5,700 nt of DNA, from positions 1-5,700 of the forward strand of contig JAGAZG010000004.1 in the NCBI GenBank assembly GCA_017940105.1, read 5' to 3'. The translations under genes and the position numbers were made by a program. Of the stretch, positions 1 through 5,700 are shown piece after piece. The notes below the pieces were generated by a model. That model was not told the origin of the DNA, did no database searches, and saw nothing but the letters and a program-made list of their open reading frames with translations. Origin of the DNA: Mailhella sp. Its GTDB lineage: Bacteria > Desulfobacterota > Desulfovibrionia > Desulfovibrionales > Desulfovibrionaceae. Within the stretch, counting starts at the first letter, position 1. Every line of letters begins with the position of its first letter.

Positions 1-1656
1 CTGGCCGGGGCTGATGGTTTTTAGTTTTGCCGCGCCGCCGTTGGCAGCATAGAGATCCTGAAGCGAGATGCCATGCTTTCTGGCAATGCCGGTGAGCGAT
101 TCACCCGGGGCCACAATATGCGTGGCAGGAGCAGCCTGCACAGATGAGCCTGAAGCCAGAGGTTTTAGCCTGATGACCTGGCCGACCTTCAGGTTTTGCA
201 GCTTTGCAGCGCCGCCGTTGGCGCTGTTTAGGCTGGCAACGCTTATGCCATATCTGGAGGCGATGCGTGCTGGCGTGTCGCCAGATCGCACCTTGTGCGT
301 GTCTGGCAGAGCAGGGCGTGTTATTTCTGTCTTATCCGCCTTTGGCTTTCTGGGACGCTGCTGCAGTATGTCTTTTTCTAATTCTGCAAGGGCTGCGGTG
401 ACGGTATCTTCATCGTCAAAGTTAGCGGCTAGCTGCGTTTCACGCAAGGGCTCTGCAGGTATGTATGGAGAGATGGATCCTGCTCTGGAGGGCAGGCGAA
501 GTCTGCGTCCGGCGGTCATTGCCCCGGGGTTTAGCTGGCTGATGATGGAGGTTGGTACTCCGGTTGTGCGGCTGATTCTGGCGGGCGTGTCTTTTCTGCG
601 CACGGTGTAATACGTCCATCCCGCGCCGGAAACATTGCCGGCAAGAAGTCTTCTGGCCTGTGACTCGCGATTACGCGGCACATACACAGTGACAGACCGG
701 TTTGCCGGCGAAATGGACCGCAGAAACTGGGGGTTGTATGCGAGAAATTCCCGCCATGTCATGCCAAGGCGGCGGCATAGCTCAACAAGGTCAGTCGCTG
801 GCTTGGCGGTCAGCCCTATGGCCGGCATGAGGACGGGATGCTTTGCGTCGTTCGGGGCAGGTTTGAGGCCGAGCTCATCCGCTCCCCGCACAACCTTGGT
901 GATGGCCAGAAAACGTGGAACATACAGCCTGGTTTCTTCACGCAGTCGCAGATCATAAGAAAGCCCTTCGTTTTTTCTTATGATATCTTCCAGTTTTTTT
1001 GCTCCTGCGGCATCCTTTGCCCGGCCGATTTTGCCTTCCCCTGCATTGTAAGACGCTATGGCAAGATGCCAGTCATGAAAGATTTCATAAAGCCTGCTGA
1101 GATAGCTGACAGCAGCTTCCGTTGATTTCTGCGGATCCATGCGTTCGTCTACCCACCAGTCCTGGCGCAGTCCATAATTCCGCCCTGTGGAAGAGATGAA
1201 CTGCCACATGCCGACGGCATGAGATCGGGAAACTGCAAGTGGATTGTATCCGCTTTCCAAAAAAGCAAGGTACGCGAGATCTTCAGGCAGGCCATGCTTG
1301 CGGAAAACTGATTTTGCATTTGCCAGATAGGGCGTGCTGTTGCGCATGAAAGCCTGCATGGTGGAACGGCGGTCGCGCGAATATTTAAGAAAAACCCTGG
1401 TAACTTCCTGTTCCATCCAGGGATCAAGTTTTTTATCAAGCTGGCCAGTGCGTTCAAAAGCCTTGCGCTCGGCAGATGTCATGGAAATGGCACGTCGCCG
1501 CGGTGCAGCCTTTCTGCCCTGGTAATCTGTCTCTTCCCATGAAGAGCCAAACTCTGGCGAATCTATCCTTTCCTGGCGGGCACAGCCAAACAGGAACGCT
1601 GACAATGCTAGTCCAGTCAAAAAAAATCGGCAGGTTCTGCCTGCAAATACAGACAT
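1..1656 (-). CDS. mltD: MltD-like membrane-bound lytic murein transglycosylase with LysM repeats (3' end outside window)
   Basis: Reading the minus strand from the ATG at 1656 gives 552 uninterrupted codons to the window edge, so the C-terminus is missing. The N-terminus is a lipoprotein signal: Arg-rich start, hydrophobic stretch, then LFGC with the lipidated Cys at residue 25. This predicts a periplasmic enzyme anchored in a membrane, probably the outer one. The SLT (lysozyme-like) domain lies at about 113-225: ESGYNP with the expected catalytic Glu134, AVGMWQF at 147-153, STGRNYGL at 156-163 and the ASYNAGEGKI signature at 201-210. Such enzymes cleave the MurNAc-GlcNAc bond to 1,6-anhydro products during wall remodelling. 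LysM-type peptidoglycan-binding modules follow at about 348-388 (divergent), 454-497 and 513 onward (cut by the edge). The spacer near 400-450 is charged and probably a flexible linker. GGAG lies 10 bases before the ATG. The family and architecture are clear; the exact MltD orthology is inferred. Confidence 0.93.
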   Translation of the reverse strand, partial: MSVFAGRTCRFFLTGLALSAFLFGCARQERIDSPEFGSSWEETDYQGRKAAPRRRAISMTSAERKAFERTGQLDKKLDPWMEQEVTRVFLKYSRDRRSTMQAFMRNSTPYLANAKSVFRKHGLPEDLAYLAFLESGYNPLAVSRSHAVGMWQFISSTGRNYGLRQDWWVDERMDPQKSTEAAVSYLSRLYEIFHDWHLAIASYNAGEGKIGRAKDAAGAKKLEDIIRKNEGLSYDLRLREETRLYVPRFLAITKVVRGADELGLKPAPNDAKHPVLMPAIGLTAKPATDLVELCRRLGMTWREFLAYNPQFLRSISPANRSVTVYVPRNRESQARRLLAGNVSGAGWTYYTVRRKDTPARISRTTGVPTSIISQLNPGAMTAGRRLRLPSRAGSISPYIPAEPLRETQLAANFDDEDTVTAALAELEKDILQQRPRKPKADKTEITRPALPDTHKVRSGDTPARIASRYGISVASLNSANGGAAKLQNLKVGQVIRLKPLASGSSVQAAPATHIVAPGESLTGIARKHGISLQDLYAANGGAAKLKTISPGQ

Positions 1657-1868
1657 GATATAAAAGCTCCAAAAGGCGGCTTGCAACCTGTGCAAAAACA
1701 GGATAACCAGCCGTAATGACGCCCTGCCTGGCAAATATGCGCTCATTGGAGAGCATCGGGCGGGCAGTTGAAAAATGCATGAATAACGGGTCACGATAGC
1801 GCAAAAGCCTTAGGGATTCAATGCGCCTTTCGCTGCATTAAAAAATAATTTAATCGAACGGAACATGT
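1657..1868. other. Divergent intergenic spacer between transglycosylase and rlmB
   Basis: No gene is supported in these 212 bases, which must hold the promoters of both flanking divergent genes. The side next to rlmB is AT-rich (a run of A/T at 1838-1854) and is the likeliest place for its -10 region, but no clean -35/-10 pair can be called. A TTCAAT at 1817-1822 followed 16 bases later by TAAAAA is the best and weak candidate. The spacer also holds a short hairpin at 1737-1756. An open frame on the minus strand starting with TTG at 1804 runs through it, but it has no family features and it overlaps the well-supported transglycosylase. Confidence 0.6.
1737..1756. repeat. Short inverted repeat (8-base arms, one mismatch, 4-base loop)
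   Basis: ATGCGCTC at 1737-1744 and GAGAGCAT at 1749-1756 pair at seven of eight positions around the loop ATTG. It lies near the middle of the divergent spacer, about 80 bases upstream of the transglycosylase start. It could form a hairpin in the 5' leader of that transcript or act as an operator. There is no T-run on either side, so it is not an intrinsic terminator. A chance occurrence is quite possible. Confidence 0.3.
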
Positions 1869-2633
1869 ATGGATTCTTGCGAAAAGCATGAAGAAGAAAC
1901 GATTCTTCCGGGCATAAAGCCTGTGCTTGAAATTTTGCAGAGCGAACCGGGAAAGGTTGACATGGTATATGTCCGCCGTGGAAGGGTGAGCCCTGAAACC
2001 GAAAACATACTTGATGCCTGCCGCAGGTCAGGAGTACGCTTTTCTCTGGTAGATGAAGCCGCCATGGCGCGTTTGTCGCGACATGCGGGGCATCAGGGGG
2101 TTGCAGCCCGCCTCAGGTCCGCAGGGCTTATTGCATGGGAAGAACTGCTTGAAGGGGCGTCAAAGGCTCCTTTGCCGCTCATTGTAGCGCTGGATCAGGT
2201 GCTGGATCCTGGCAATGTTGGGACCCTTGCGCGTACTTTGTATGCCATGGGCGGGGCAGGACTGGTATTGCCCAGGCACAACAGCGCTTTTCTTGGTCCT
2301 GGAGCACGTCGTTCCGCTGCTGGCGCGTTGGAGCGACTGCCTGTCGCACAGGTCGTCAATCTGGCCAGGGCCGTGGACGACGCCAACAAACAGGGCTTTT
2401 TCACCTATGCTGCGCAAAAAACAGAACATGCTGTCAATCCGTTGTCGCAGCGTTTGAGTCTGCCTGCCATGCTCATACTGGGCAGCGAAGAAAAAGGACT
2501 GCGCCCTGGCGTGGCAAAGCGCTGTTCAGCATCGCTTTGCATACCGTTTTTGCGGGATTTCGATTCTCTGAATGTCGCACAGGCCGGGGGAATACTGGTT
2601 TCCTGCTTCGCAAGAAGTATAAGCGGCAGGTAA
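1869..2633 (+). CDS. rlmB: TrmH/SpoU-family 23S rRNA 2'-O-ribose methyltransferase (RlmB type)
   Basis: This 254-residue protein has the size and order of RlmB, which uses S-adenosylmethionine to methylate the 2'-OH of a guanosine (G2251 in E. coli numbering) in the 23S rRNA peptidyl-transferase loop. Residues 13-85 form the L30e-like RNA-binding domain, beginning LPGIKPVLE and ending in the typical HQGVAAR. The SPOUT knot domain follows with all three motifs: motif 1 at 109-129 (DPGNVGT with Asn116, then Arg122), motif 2 at 203-211 (ILGSEEKGL) and motif 3 at 225-240 (IPF, then SLNV with Asn235). In motif 2 a Glu stands where Gly is common (GSEGKG), which is a tolerated variant. The start is the ATG at 1869 with only a weak GGAA at 1860-1863; an overlapping ATG at 1865 is in a frame that stops after eight codons. 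The substrate position is inferred from similarity, and another TrmH-family RNA target is possible. Confidence 0.9.
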   Translation: MDSCEKHEEETILPGIKPVLEILQSEPGKVDMVYVRRGRVSPETENILDACRRSGVRFSLVDEAAMARLSRHAGHQGVAARLRSAGLIAWEELLEGASKAPLPLIVALDQVLDPGNVGTLARTLYAMGGAGLVLPRHNSAFLGPGARRSAAGALERLPVAQVVNLARAVDDANKQGFFTYAAQKTEHAVNPLSQRLSLPAMLILGSEEKGLRPGVAKRCSASLCIPFLRDFDSLNVAQAGGILVSCFARSISGR

Positions 2634-2681
2634 GGCATTCGTTTGCCTGGTGTCGCTGAAGACATCGATCTCTACGCGTCG
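2634..2681. other. Convergent gap between rlmB and the MBL hydrolase gene
   Basis: The two genes end head to head only 48 bases apart. A small hairpin directly at the rlmB stop (AGGCA at 2633-2637 with TGCCT at 2644-2648, six-base loop) is present but lacks a T-run on either strand, so no intrinsic terminator can be called. The two transcripts may overlap at their 3' ends or end by another mechanism. Confidence 0.4.
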
Positions 2682-3506
2682 TCAGCCCATTTCAATGCTC
2701 ATGCCGCTGTGCAGCGCATGGAGACGGCTTCCCATGATTTCTTTCATCATGGCAAAAGCCCGGTCACCAGTGCAGTGCCCGGTGTAGCATGCTGCGCTTG
2801 TTTTATAAAGCTCGTTAGCTGTTTCGCAGATAGAATACTCTTCTTCAGCAGAATATTCTCCGTTCTTCATAAAGTGAAATCCTCCGATGACGGCATCGGG
2901 CTCTTTGCCGTATCGCTTTCGGAAGAGATCGAGCCAGTTTACAATGCCATTATGGGAACAGCCTGAAAATAAATAAGATTTGTCTTGTTCATGGATGACT
3001 AAAGCCTGTTCATGAGCGAACGCGTCCTGCACAAACTTTCCGTTTTTCAACTGTTTAAGTCTGCCGTTGCTTTTTGAGGCAAGTCTTTGTCTGCATGGGC
3101 GGGCCAACAAGCTTATTTCATTATCAATGACGGCATCGCCATCCAGAAGCCTGACCGAGGGCAGAGCCGCTATGGCCTTGTCTATGCCTATGTAGTGCAG
3201 ATTGCCCGGATCATCGGCGTAGTAGTCCAGGGCGGCCGACCTCTGCATGTAAATGGGGGCTGCAGGAGCAATCCGCGCAAATTCCAGCAGGCCTCCTGCA
3301 TGATCGTAATGTCCATGGCTGAGCACGCAGATATCGGAATGCTCCAGGGGTATGCTGAGAATCCTGGCATTTTGGGCAAACGCTTCGTCAGGGCCAGCGT
3401 CCATCAAAATGGCATGCAAATCAGTTTGAATGAAAAGGCTCAACCCGTGCCGGAAGGCACAGCCCGGCGCTCCGGGCGTATTTTCCAAAAGTACGGTGAT
3501 ACGCAT
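2682..3506 (-). CDS. MBL-fold metallo-hydrolase (COG1237-like, dihydropterin-phosphate-synthase-related)
   Basis: This is a 274-residue cytoplasmic protein with no signal peptide. The metallo-beta-lactamase core is plain: N-terminal strand with VLLENT, DAG at 36-38, the metal-binding SHGHYDHAGG with His64, His66, Asp68 and His69, then SGCSHNG with His185, GGFHF with His211, and TGHCTG with His244 near the C-terminus. This set and the length match the COG1237 group, whose archaeal members have been linked to a ribofuranosylaminobenzene-5'-phosphate step of methanopterin synthesis; in bacteria the substrate is generally unknown. The start is set by AGGAG at 3513-3517, six bases before the ATG at 3506. 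The frame stays open for 99 more codons upstream, but that stretch lies inside the neighbouring gene in another frame and has no family similarity. It is the second gene of a unit with the EamA-type protein, 38 bases apart. The fold is certain; the reaction is not. Confidence 0.9.
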   Translation of the reverse strand: MRITVLLENTPGAPGCAFRHGLSLFIQTDLHAILMDAGPDEAFAQNARILSIPLEHSDICVLSHGHYDHAGGLLEFARIAPAAPIYMQRSAALDYYADDPGNLHYIGIDKAIAALPSVRLLDGDAVIDNEISLLARPCRQRLASKSNGRLKQLKNGKFVQDAFAHEQALVIHEQDKSYLFSGCSHNGIVNWLDLFRKRYGKEPDAVIGGFHFMKNGEYSAEEEYSICETANELYKTSAACYTGHCTGDRAFAMMKEIMGSRLHALHSGMSIEMG

Positions 3507-3512
3507 GTCGTT

Positions 3513-3517
3513 CTCCT
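3513..3517 (-). promoter_or_regulatory. Shine-Dalgarno of the MBL hydrolase gene
   Basis: AGGAG on the minus strand lies six bases before the ATG at 3506. It selects that start over a frame that would otherwise be open to 3803 through the upstream gene. Confidence 0.85.
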
Positions 3518-3544
3518 GCAAACGTTTTGCTTCAGCCGCGTCTC

Positions 3545-3988
3545 TTATTCGCGTGCAGTAGTAAGGATGAAGGCGCCTGCAAGGCAAAGGGTCATGCCGG
3601 CCAGCTGCCTCAGGCTGATTTTTTCGCCGTACAAAAGCATGCCTATGAAGACAAGCGCCACAGCAAGCAGTATGTTTGTCACCAGTGATGCAGCACTTAT
3701 TTTCCATCCGGCCCGGTAAATGAAAATATAGCCAATTTCCAGTCCTACCATAGATATGCCAAGGGCAAATCCGGTCCAGTTGATCTTGTGCATGGCGTCC
3801 CACAAGCCTTCTTTATGCGGGTCAAAGGCAAAATATCCTGCAAAAGACAATGCCGCAGCCGTCAGGTATGTTGCGATGAGCGCAATAAAGGGGCTGCAGT
3901 CCGGCGGCATGGACTTGGAAGAAATATTATACAGCACGTTTGAAAACACGACGAGAACTAATGGCCACAGATACAAAAACATTTCCAA
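3545..3988 (-). CDS. Single-repeat EamA/DMT-superfamily membrane protein
   Basis: This 147-residue, very hydrophobic protein has about five membrane segments (roughly 4-20, 34-55, 72-92, 99-119 and 126-143). The end of the protein, GEKISLRQLAG then a glycine-containing hydrophobic helix, is the usual close of an EamA repeat in drug/metabolite transporters. Standard EamA transporters carry two such repeats (about 300 residues); this has one, so if it transports it would need to dimerise, as small multidrug-resistance proteins do. No substrate can be read from the sequence. The start is taken as TTG at 3988, seven bases after AAGGA; an ATG two codons later (3982) would leave only an off-distance site. 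It is the first gene of a two-gene unit with the MBL hydrolase, behind a clear promoter at 4040-4067. The family is likely, the function inferred. Confidence 0.85.
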   Translation of the reverse strand: MEMFLYLWPLVLVVFSNVLYNISSKSMPPDCSPFIALIATYLTAAALSFAGYFAFDPHKEGLWDAMHKINWTGFALGISMVGLEIGYIFIYRAGWKISAASLVTNILLAVALVFIGMLLYGEKISLRQLAGMTLCLAGAFILTTARE

Positions 3989-3995
3989 TGCGTTA

Positions 3996-4000
3996 TCCTT
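3996..4000 (-). promoter_or_regulatory. Shine-Dalgarno favouring a TTG start for the EamA-type gene
   Basis: AAGGA on the minus strand is 7 bases from TTG at 3988 but 13 bases from the alternative ATG at 3982. The spacing favours the TTG start. Confidence 0.6.
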
Positions 4001-4039
4001 GGTAAGCAGTGTGTCAGCATAAGTTTGGAGCGGGATGGA

Positions 4040-4067
4040 ATGATAGTCCCCTGCAACAGACTGTCAA
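4040..4067 (-). promoter_or_regulatory. Sigma70-type promoter for the EamA/MBL unit
   Basis: On the minus strand a perfect -35 hexamer TTGACA (4062-4067) is followed after 16 bases by TATCAT (4040-4045), which matches the -10 consensus TATAAT at five of six positions. The predicted transcription start is near 4033, giving a leader of about 45 bases before the TTG start. No operator-like inverted repeat overlaps it. Confidence 0.75.
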
Positions 4068-4079
4068 GCTGCGATCCTC

Positions 4080-4108
4080 TTCACTTTTTGCCGTTTTTTA
4101 ACTACGCT
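4080..4108 (+). promoter_or_regulatory. Weak candidate promoter for the aldo/keto reductase
   Basis: TTCACT (4080-4085), a 17-base spacer and TACGCT (4103-4108) have the right spacing and position, about 37 bases ahead of the start codon, but each box matches consensus poorly. It lies back-to-back with the strong minus-strand promoter. It may need an activator, or the real promoter may use another sigma factor. Confidence 0.25.
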
Positions 4109-4145
4109 TTGCCCTGTCCGTGCCAATACCCATCAGGAGATTTTT

Positions 4146-5288
4146 ATGAACAAGCTCGGCTTTGGCTTCATGCGCATGCCCCTCGTTGATCCCAATGATC
4201 AGACATCCATCAACATGCCATTGCTGGAACGCATGGTTGATCGTTTTTTCTCATCCGGCTTTACGTACTGCGATACCGCTTGGATGTACCATGATTTTAT
4301 GAGCGAGCCTGCAGTGGGCAAGGCTGTGGTGTCCCGCTACCCGCGCAGCAGCTTTACCATTGCCAGCAAGATGCCCGTTGGCATGATTCGTTCCCACCAG
4401 GAAGGCGAAGATGTGTATGCACGGCAAAAAAGCAAGCTGGGCGTTGGTTTTTTTGACTATTACCTTGTCCATAACATGAACGTCGCCAATTATGAGCGCG
4501 CGAAAAAGTTCGATATGCTCTCTTTTCTGCGGGATAAAAAGGATTCCGGAGAAATACTCAGGCTTGGCTTCAGCTGCCATGATAATGCGGAATACCTGGA
4601 CCAGGTGCTTTCGGAATGCCCTTATTTTGAATTTGTCCAGCTGCAGATTAATTACCTTGACTGGGAAAGCGAAGGCGTTCAGTCCCGCAAATGCTACGAG
4701 GTGTGCGTGAAGCACGGAAAGCCGGTTTTTGTCATGGAACCGGTGAAGGGGGGAACCCTGGCAAAGTTGCCTGCAGAAGCTGAAGCCCTGCTTCGTTCAG
4801 TGCATCCTGACTGGAGTCCTGCCTCATGGGCGCTGCGTTTTGCCGCTAGCCTGCCGGGCGTGGAAATCGTTCTTTCAGGCATGAGCAGCCTTGCCCAGGT
4901 CGAAGAGAATACGGCTTTCATGAAAAACATGGATCCTCTTTCACATGACGATGTCATAGCACTTCAGGACGCGGCTGAACTTATCAGAAAAACAGTGGCG
5001 ATTCCATGTACAGGATGCCGCTATTGCGTTGAAGAAAGCACGTGCCCGAAGAACATCCCCATTCCCGGATATTTCGCGCTTTATAATACAGAAAAGCTGC
5101 GCGAACGCAGAGACTGGTCGCCTGAAAAAAACTATTATGCAGACTATGTGCTGCAAGGCAGGGGACGGGCTTCAGACTGTATTTCATGCCATTCCTGCGA
5201 GCGTGTCTGCCCGCAGCGCATTCGCATTTCAGAATGGATGCGGAGCGTGGCGAAAGAACTGGAAGAAAACAATGATATGCTTGTCTGA
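4146..5288 (+). CDS. Aldo/keto reductase with C-terminal double [4Fe-4S] ferredoxin-like tail
   Basis: The 380-residue cytoplasmic protein begins with the aldo/keto reductase TIM barrel: GFGFMRMP at 5-12, DTAWMY with Asp43 and Tyr48, Lys75 in ASKMP and His109 in YYLVHN. These form the expected catalytic tetrad for NAD(P)H-dependent carbonyl reduction. LQINYLDW at 166-173, EPVKGG at 198-203 and LSGMSS at 243-248 continue the barrel and cofactor region. The C-terminal part has two cysteine groups: Cys288, 291, 294 and 300 (followed by Pro) and Cys345, 348, 351 and 355 (followed by Pro). These fit two [4Fe-4S] centres, as in COG1453-type reductases of anaerobes, and suggest electrons pass to or from ferredoxin. 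The first group has five residues before its last Cys, where three is the usual ferredoxin spacing. Unlike longer relatives, the protein starts right at the first barrel strand. AGGAG (4135-4139) lies six bases before the ATG. Physiological substrate unknown. Confidence 0.93.
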   Translation: MNKLGFGFMRMPLVDPNDQTSINMPLLERMVDRFFSSGFTYCDTAWMYHDFMSEPAVGKAVVSRYPRSSFTIASKMPVGMIRSHQEGEDVYARQKSKLGVGFFDYYLVHNMNVANYERAKKFDMLSFLRDKKDSGEILRLGFSCHDNAEYLDQVLSECPYFEFVQLQINYLDWESEGVQSRKCYEVCVKHGKPVFVMEPVKGGTLAKLPAEAEALLRSVHPDWSPASWALRFAASLPGVEIVLSGMSSLAQVEENTAFMKNMDPLSHDDVIALQDAAELIRKTVAIPCTGCRYCVEESTCPKNIPIPGYFALYNTEKLRERRDWSPEKNYYADYVLQGRGRASDCISCHSCERVCPQRIRISEWMRSVAKELEENNDMLV

Positions 5289-5333
5289 TTAATAGATAAA
5301 GTTTTAGCTGTCAGCGAATGAATATGCTTGGAT

Positions 5334-5339
5334 AAGGAG
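5334..5339 (+). promoter_or_regulatory. Strong Shine-Dalgarno for the secreted protein gene
   Basis: AAGGAG lies six bases before the ATG at 5346. This near-ideal site supports translation of the truncated gene that follows and fixes its start ahead of the in-frame Met at codon 4. Confidence 0.8.
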
Positions 5340-5345
5340 TGTGCC

Positions 5346-5700
5346 ATGAATAAGATGCTGCAATATCTGTTTTTCTGCTGTGCCGTACTGTCCTTGACGC
5401 TGCCCCTGTGCGGAAATGCCCTGGCGGACAACGGCGAACTTGCCGGATATTGGGACGACACAACCAGCGGCCGATGCCACATGAAGTGCGCCTATCTTGG
5501 CGGAGGCAGCTATGAAATAACGGTGGACTGGGCGGACAGCGCCTTCGTCAATAATCGCTGGATGTTTTCCGTACAAAGAAAAGAAGGCGAATCCTCCATG
5601 CCTTACGAAGAAGGGGAATATGTCGTGCGAAAAAGCCATGACGGGGGACAAGGCATTCATGAAAGCATTGTCTATGGCGATGGAACCGGGCGGATATTCC
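5346..5700 (+). CDS. Small Sec-exported protein of unknown function (3' end outside window)
   Basis: The frame from the ATG at 5346 is open for 118 codons to the window edge. Residues 1-27 are a typical signal peptide: a Lys at position 3, a hydrophobic core from about 7 to 21, and an ALA cleavage site before Asp28. There is no lipobox at the cleavage site, so a soluble periplasmic or secreted protein is expected. The mature part starts with a GYWDD segment (34-38) and then alternates polar and hydrophobic residues (SYEITVDW, RWMFSVQ, EGEYVVR), which suggests a small beta-rich or beta-barrel fold. Cys44 and Cys48 could form a disulfide. I do not recognise a named family; the GxW start and strand pattern loosely recall small lipocalin-like or uncharacterised gut-bacterial proteins. 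It lies 57 bases after the aldo/keto reductase gene, with no terminator between, so the two may share a transcript. Confidence 0.8.
   Translation, partial: MNKMLQYLFFCCAVLSLTLPLCGNALADNGELAGYWDDTTSGRCHMKCAYLGGGSYEITVDWADSAFVNNRWMFSVQRKEGESSMPYEEGEYVVRKSHDGGQGIHESIVYGDGTGRIF

Noticed and set aside
68..610. Plus-strand open frame of 180 codons
   Set aside because: It is the antisense shadow of the LysM part of the transglycosylase; the minus-strand frame carries the conserved motifs.
1687..1702. Small hairpin CCTGT/ACAGG upstream of the transglycosylase
   Set aside because: A five-base stem with no T-run or conserved riboswitch-like surroundings is expected by chance.
1454..1804. Minus-strand open frame starting with TTG, covering the spacer and the transglycosylase N-terminus
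   Set aside because: From 1656 on, the other frame encodes a proper lipoprotein signal leading into the SLT domain; this frame has no recognisable features and no good ribosome binding site.
2633..2648. Hairpin after rlmB as an intrinsic terminator
   Set aside because: The stem is only five base pairs and no T-run follows on either strand.
3087..3719. Plus-strand open frame of 210 codons
   Set aside because: It is antisense to the MBL and EamA-type genes, both of which have strong family features; its translation shows no domain, and no convincing ribosome binding site precedes it.
3507..3803. Possible 99-residue N-terminal extension of the MBL hydrolase
   Set aside because: The frame is open, but it overlaps the EamA-type gene in another frame, has no family similarity, and the AGGAG at 3513-3517 with the ATG at 3506 gives the family's normal N-terminus.
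4251..4715. Minus-strand open frame of 154 codons
   Set aside because: It is antisense to the aldo/keto reductase barrel, which has the full catalytic tetrad in the plus frame.

Overview
The window reads as ordinary chromosomal DNA from an anaerobic, Gram-negative bacterium of roughly balanced GC content. The Gram-negative inference rests on a lipoprotein-type murein lytic transglycosylase and a Sec-exported small protein. The anaerobe inference rests on an aldo/keto reductase carrying two cysteine clusters for iron-sulfur centres. The style of the LysM repeats and the mix of genes would fit a Desulfovibrio-like (Desulfovibrionaceae) gut or sediment organism, but that assignment is an impression from protein style and not proven here. 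No mobile element, CRISPR array, tRNA or rRNA is visible.

Layout. Positions 1-1656 hold the first 552 codons of a minus-strand lytic transglycosylase (MltD-like, SLT domain plus LysM repeats) whose 3' end lies outside the window. A 212-base divergent spacer follows. The plus-strand rlmB-type 23S rRNA 2'-O-methyltransferase (1869-2633) comes next and converges, across 48 bases, on a two-gene minus-strand unit. That unit is a five-helix EamA-type membrane protein (3545-3988) followed by a COG1237-like metallo-beta-lactamase-fold hydrolase (2682-3506). It is driven by a good sigma70-type promoter at 4040-4067. Divergent from it, on the plus strand, are an aldo/keto reductase with a C-terminal 2x[4Fe-4S]-type tail (4146-5288) and, 57 bases later, the start of a small secreted protein of unknown function (5346 to the window end).

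How the genes relate. The only tight unit is eamA-like plus MBL hydrolase (38-base gap, shared promoter, each with its own Shine-Dalgarno), suggesting a small-molecule export or detoxification pair with no identifiable substrate. The aldo/keto reductase and the secreted protein may be co-transcribed, but the second has its own strong ribosome binding site and no obvious functional link. The transglycosylase and rlmB are housekeeping genes transcribed divergently.

I looked for an undescribed system and did not find a convincing one. The best second-look items are the EamA/MBL pair, the altered cysteine spacing in the reductase's ferredoxin-like tail and the unassigned secreted protein.
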